Translations under genes and position numbers: made by a program
Shown here: positions 7,192-8,232 of the stretch, piece after piece
How positions within the stretch are numbered: position 1 is the stretch's first letter
How the letters are laid out: each line of letters opens with the position of its first letter
NCBI GenBank assembly: GCA_002418685.1
Contig: DIEP01000019.1
Coordinates: forward strand, 1 to 8,232
Reading direction: 5' to 3'
Source: Ignavibacteria bacterium UBA5771
Lineage (GTDB): Bacteria > Bacteroidota > Ignavibacteria > Kapaibacteriales > UBA2268
DNA length: 8,232 bases
Notes under the pieces: model-generated
Database searches by the model: none
Told to the model about the DNA's origin: nothing
Seen by the model: the letters and a program-made list of their open reading frames with translations, nothing else

Positions 7192-8052
7192 ATGAATCGA
7201 ACGGTATTGGGTTTTGCGTCATTCCTTTGCATTTTTACTTTTTGTAATCTCAATTCTGTTAACTTGTATACACAGACCAATCCCAAAAGTTATTTAGTAA
7301 GCGATAATTCCACAATCAATACAGCAAATGATGGTTTTCGATATCTACCTAATGAATCCTTCGGCTTTGGCGAACGTCTTGAATATAAAGTGGGGTATAA
7401 ATTCATTACAGCAGGGACAGGCTTTTTGCAAATTATGCCTGAACCAGTTTTTCGGAATGGAAGACCTTGTTATGATATCCGATTCGGAGTAAAATCCTTG
7501 CCTGCGTTGGATTATTTGTATAAAGTCCGCGATGCTTATTCAACAATAATGGATGTTGGGGGGCTTTTTTCGTGGGAATTTAATCAGCAAATTCGAGAAG
7601 GAAAATATAGACGCGATGAGCAAGCAATTTTCGACCAGGGAAAGAATCTTGTTTATACTCGCGGAAATACATATAAAGTGCCGCCATACAGCTACGATAT
7701 TATGTCTGCATTTTATTATGTGCGTTCGCTTAATTTATCTTCAATGCCGAAGGGAACAATATTTTATCTAAATAATTTCTTCAAAGACACTACTTATCAA
7801 CTTGGAGTGCGTATCCACGGCAAGACAACTGAAGAAGTCGATGTTGGAAAATTCCGTTGTATCTTAATTGAACCACTTGTGGTCGAAGGTGGCTTATTTA
7901 AGAGCGAAGGCTCAATATATATTTGGCTGACAGATGATGACAGAAAAGTTCCTATCAAAGTGGCAGCAAAAATCCCCATTGGCTTCGTTGAGGCAAAGCT
8001 AACTTCTTATCGCGGCTTGCGAGGTCCGATCACAGCTAAAATCCCACAATAA
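7192..8052 (+). CDS. Exported DUF3108 family protein
   Basis: A 286-residue protein with an N-terminal signal peptide: basic start MNR, a hydrophobic stretch at about 5-18, and likely cleavage near 27-30. C18 does not sit in a lipobox, so it is probably not a lipoprotein. The rest (about 57-277) matches the DUF3108 pattern: FGFGERLEYKVGYKFITAG (57-75), a segment SLPALDYLYKVRD (102-114), EGKYRRDEQ (136-144), PYSYDIMSAFYYVRSL (165-180) and the closing DDRKVPIKVAAKI...AKLTSYRG (249-275). The domain is beta-rich and is found in periplasmic or outer-membrane-facing proteins of many Gram-negative groups; its biochemical role is not established. Both the start and the length fit the family. It lies 70 bp after the response regulator on the same strand, so co-transcription is possible but less certain than for closer pairs. 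Confidence 0.9.
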   Translation: MNRTVLGFASFLCIFTFCNLNSVNLYTQTNPKSYLVSDNSTINTANDGFRYLPNESFGFGERLEYKVGYKFITAGTGFLQIMPEPVFRNGRPCYDIRFGVKSLPALDYLYKVRDAYSTIMDVGGLFSWEFNQQIREGKYRRDEQAIFDQGKNLVYTRGNTYKVPPYSYDIMSAFYYVRSLNLSSMPKGTIFYLNNFFKDTTYQLGVRIHGKTTEEVDVGKFRCILIEPLVVEGGLFKSEGSIYIWLTDDDRKVPIKVAAKIPIGFVEAKLTSYRGLRGPITAKIPQ

Positions 8053-8071
8053 AAAGATACCCGGAAATTAT

Positions 8072-8152
8072 ATACATTGCTTCATGGGTAGAAATATACT
8101 TCATAACCACTTAAATAGAGTGGCTCTGTTAGTGTATATTTCTATAATGTAT
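8072..8152. repeat. Nested inverted repeat (three arm pairs, about 80 bp)
   Basis: Three pairs of complementary arms are stacked around one centre: ATACATT (8072-8078) with AATGTAT (8146-8152); TAGAAATATAC (8089-8099) with GTATATTTCTA (8134-8144), perfect over 11 bp; and CCACT (8107-8111) with AGTGG (8119-8123) around a 7-nt loop. The structure could fold as an RNA hairpin after the DUF3108 gene. There is no T-tract to make it a standard terminator. A remnant of a small palindromic mobile element is the other reading. Confidence 0.65.
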
Positions 8153-8232
8153 GCAAACGGAAAAGTCCCTTCGAGAAATGAAATAACAAAGCAATCTGGA
8201 TTCCCCCTCTTTTTAAGAGAGGATAATGGGGT
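8084..8232 (+). CDS. Possible 5' end of a further gene (open to window edge), doubtful
   Basis: From the ATG at 8084 the frame stays open for 49 codons to the window end. The peptide starts MGRNILHNHLNRVALL and contains GKVPSRNEITKQSGF, which could pass for a helix-turn-helix-like stretch. However, the same DNA carries the nested inverted repeat and the repeat-like tail, which argues for non-coding sequence. An open run of this length is not rare even in AT-rich DNA. No family is recognised. Confidence 0.15.
   Translation, partial: MGRNILHNHLNRVALLVYISIMYANGKVPSRNEITKQSGFPLFLREDNG
8160..8232. repeat. Dispersed-repeat-like sequence, running off the window edge
   Basis: The segment contains AAAGCAATCTGGATTCCCC followed by a palindrome, CCTCT (8206-8210) with AGAGG (8218-8222), and then GGGG (8228-8231), which can pair with CCCC (8203-8206). 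The 'GAAGCAATCTGG' type word and the C-run/G-run palindrome resemble intergenic repeats I know from many environmental bacterial genomes. The match is from memory and imperfect, and copy number cannot be checked here. Confidence 0.4.

Noticed and set aside
8053..8232. CRISPR array or tRNA in the 3' intergenic region
   Set aside because: No regularly spaced direct repeats and no cloverleaf with a T-loop (TTCGA occurs once at 8170-8174 without matching stems).

Overview
The window is AT-rich, roughly one-third G+C by eye, and densely coded. Six protein genes are supported and no RNA genes are seen. Three traits point to the Bacteroidota/Chlorobiota/Ignavibacteriota (FCB) group: a secreted protein with a type IX secretion-style C-terminal domain, start codons without clear Shine-Dalgarno sequences, and a possible TAnnTTTG-type promoter element. 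An Ignavibacteria or Kapabacteria relative would fit, but this is inference from gene content only.

Layout. From 1 to 777 (+) is the 3' part of a WG-repeat protein whose start lies outside the window. It converges, with only 7 bp between stop codons, on a two-gene minus-strand operon (3298 down to 785): a tandem universal stress protein, then a CPA2-type cation:proton antiporter fused to a PTS EIIA domain. The stress-protein stop codon directly abuts the antiporter ATG. After an AT-rich divergent spacer come three plus-strand genes: a very large exported FG-GAP/VCBS-like protein with a type IX sorting domain (3425 or 3503 to 6412), an OmpR/PhoB-family response regulator (6441-7121) with no kinase beside it in the window, and an exported DUF3108 protein (7192-8052). 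The last 180 bp (8053-8232) hold nested inverted repeats and a stretch that looks like a dispersed repeat. A frame from 8084 also stays open to the window edge.

How it fits together. The minus-strand operon looks like an ion/pH homeostasis module with two possible regulatory inputs: a phosphorylatable EIIA domain and a nucleotide-binding Usp partner. The plus-strand block is about the cell envelope or surface, with a transcription factor placed between two exported proteins. I found no clear defence system, CRISPR array, prophage or transposase. The parts most worth a second look are the EIIA-antiporter/Usp pair, the architecture and uncertain start of the large secreted protein, and the palindromic 3' end.
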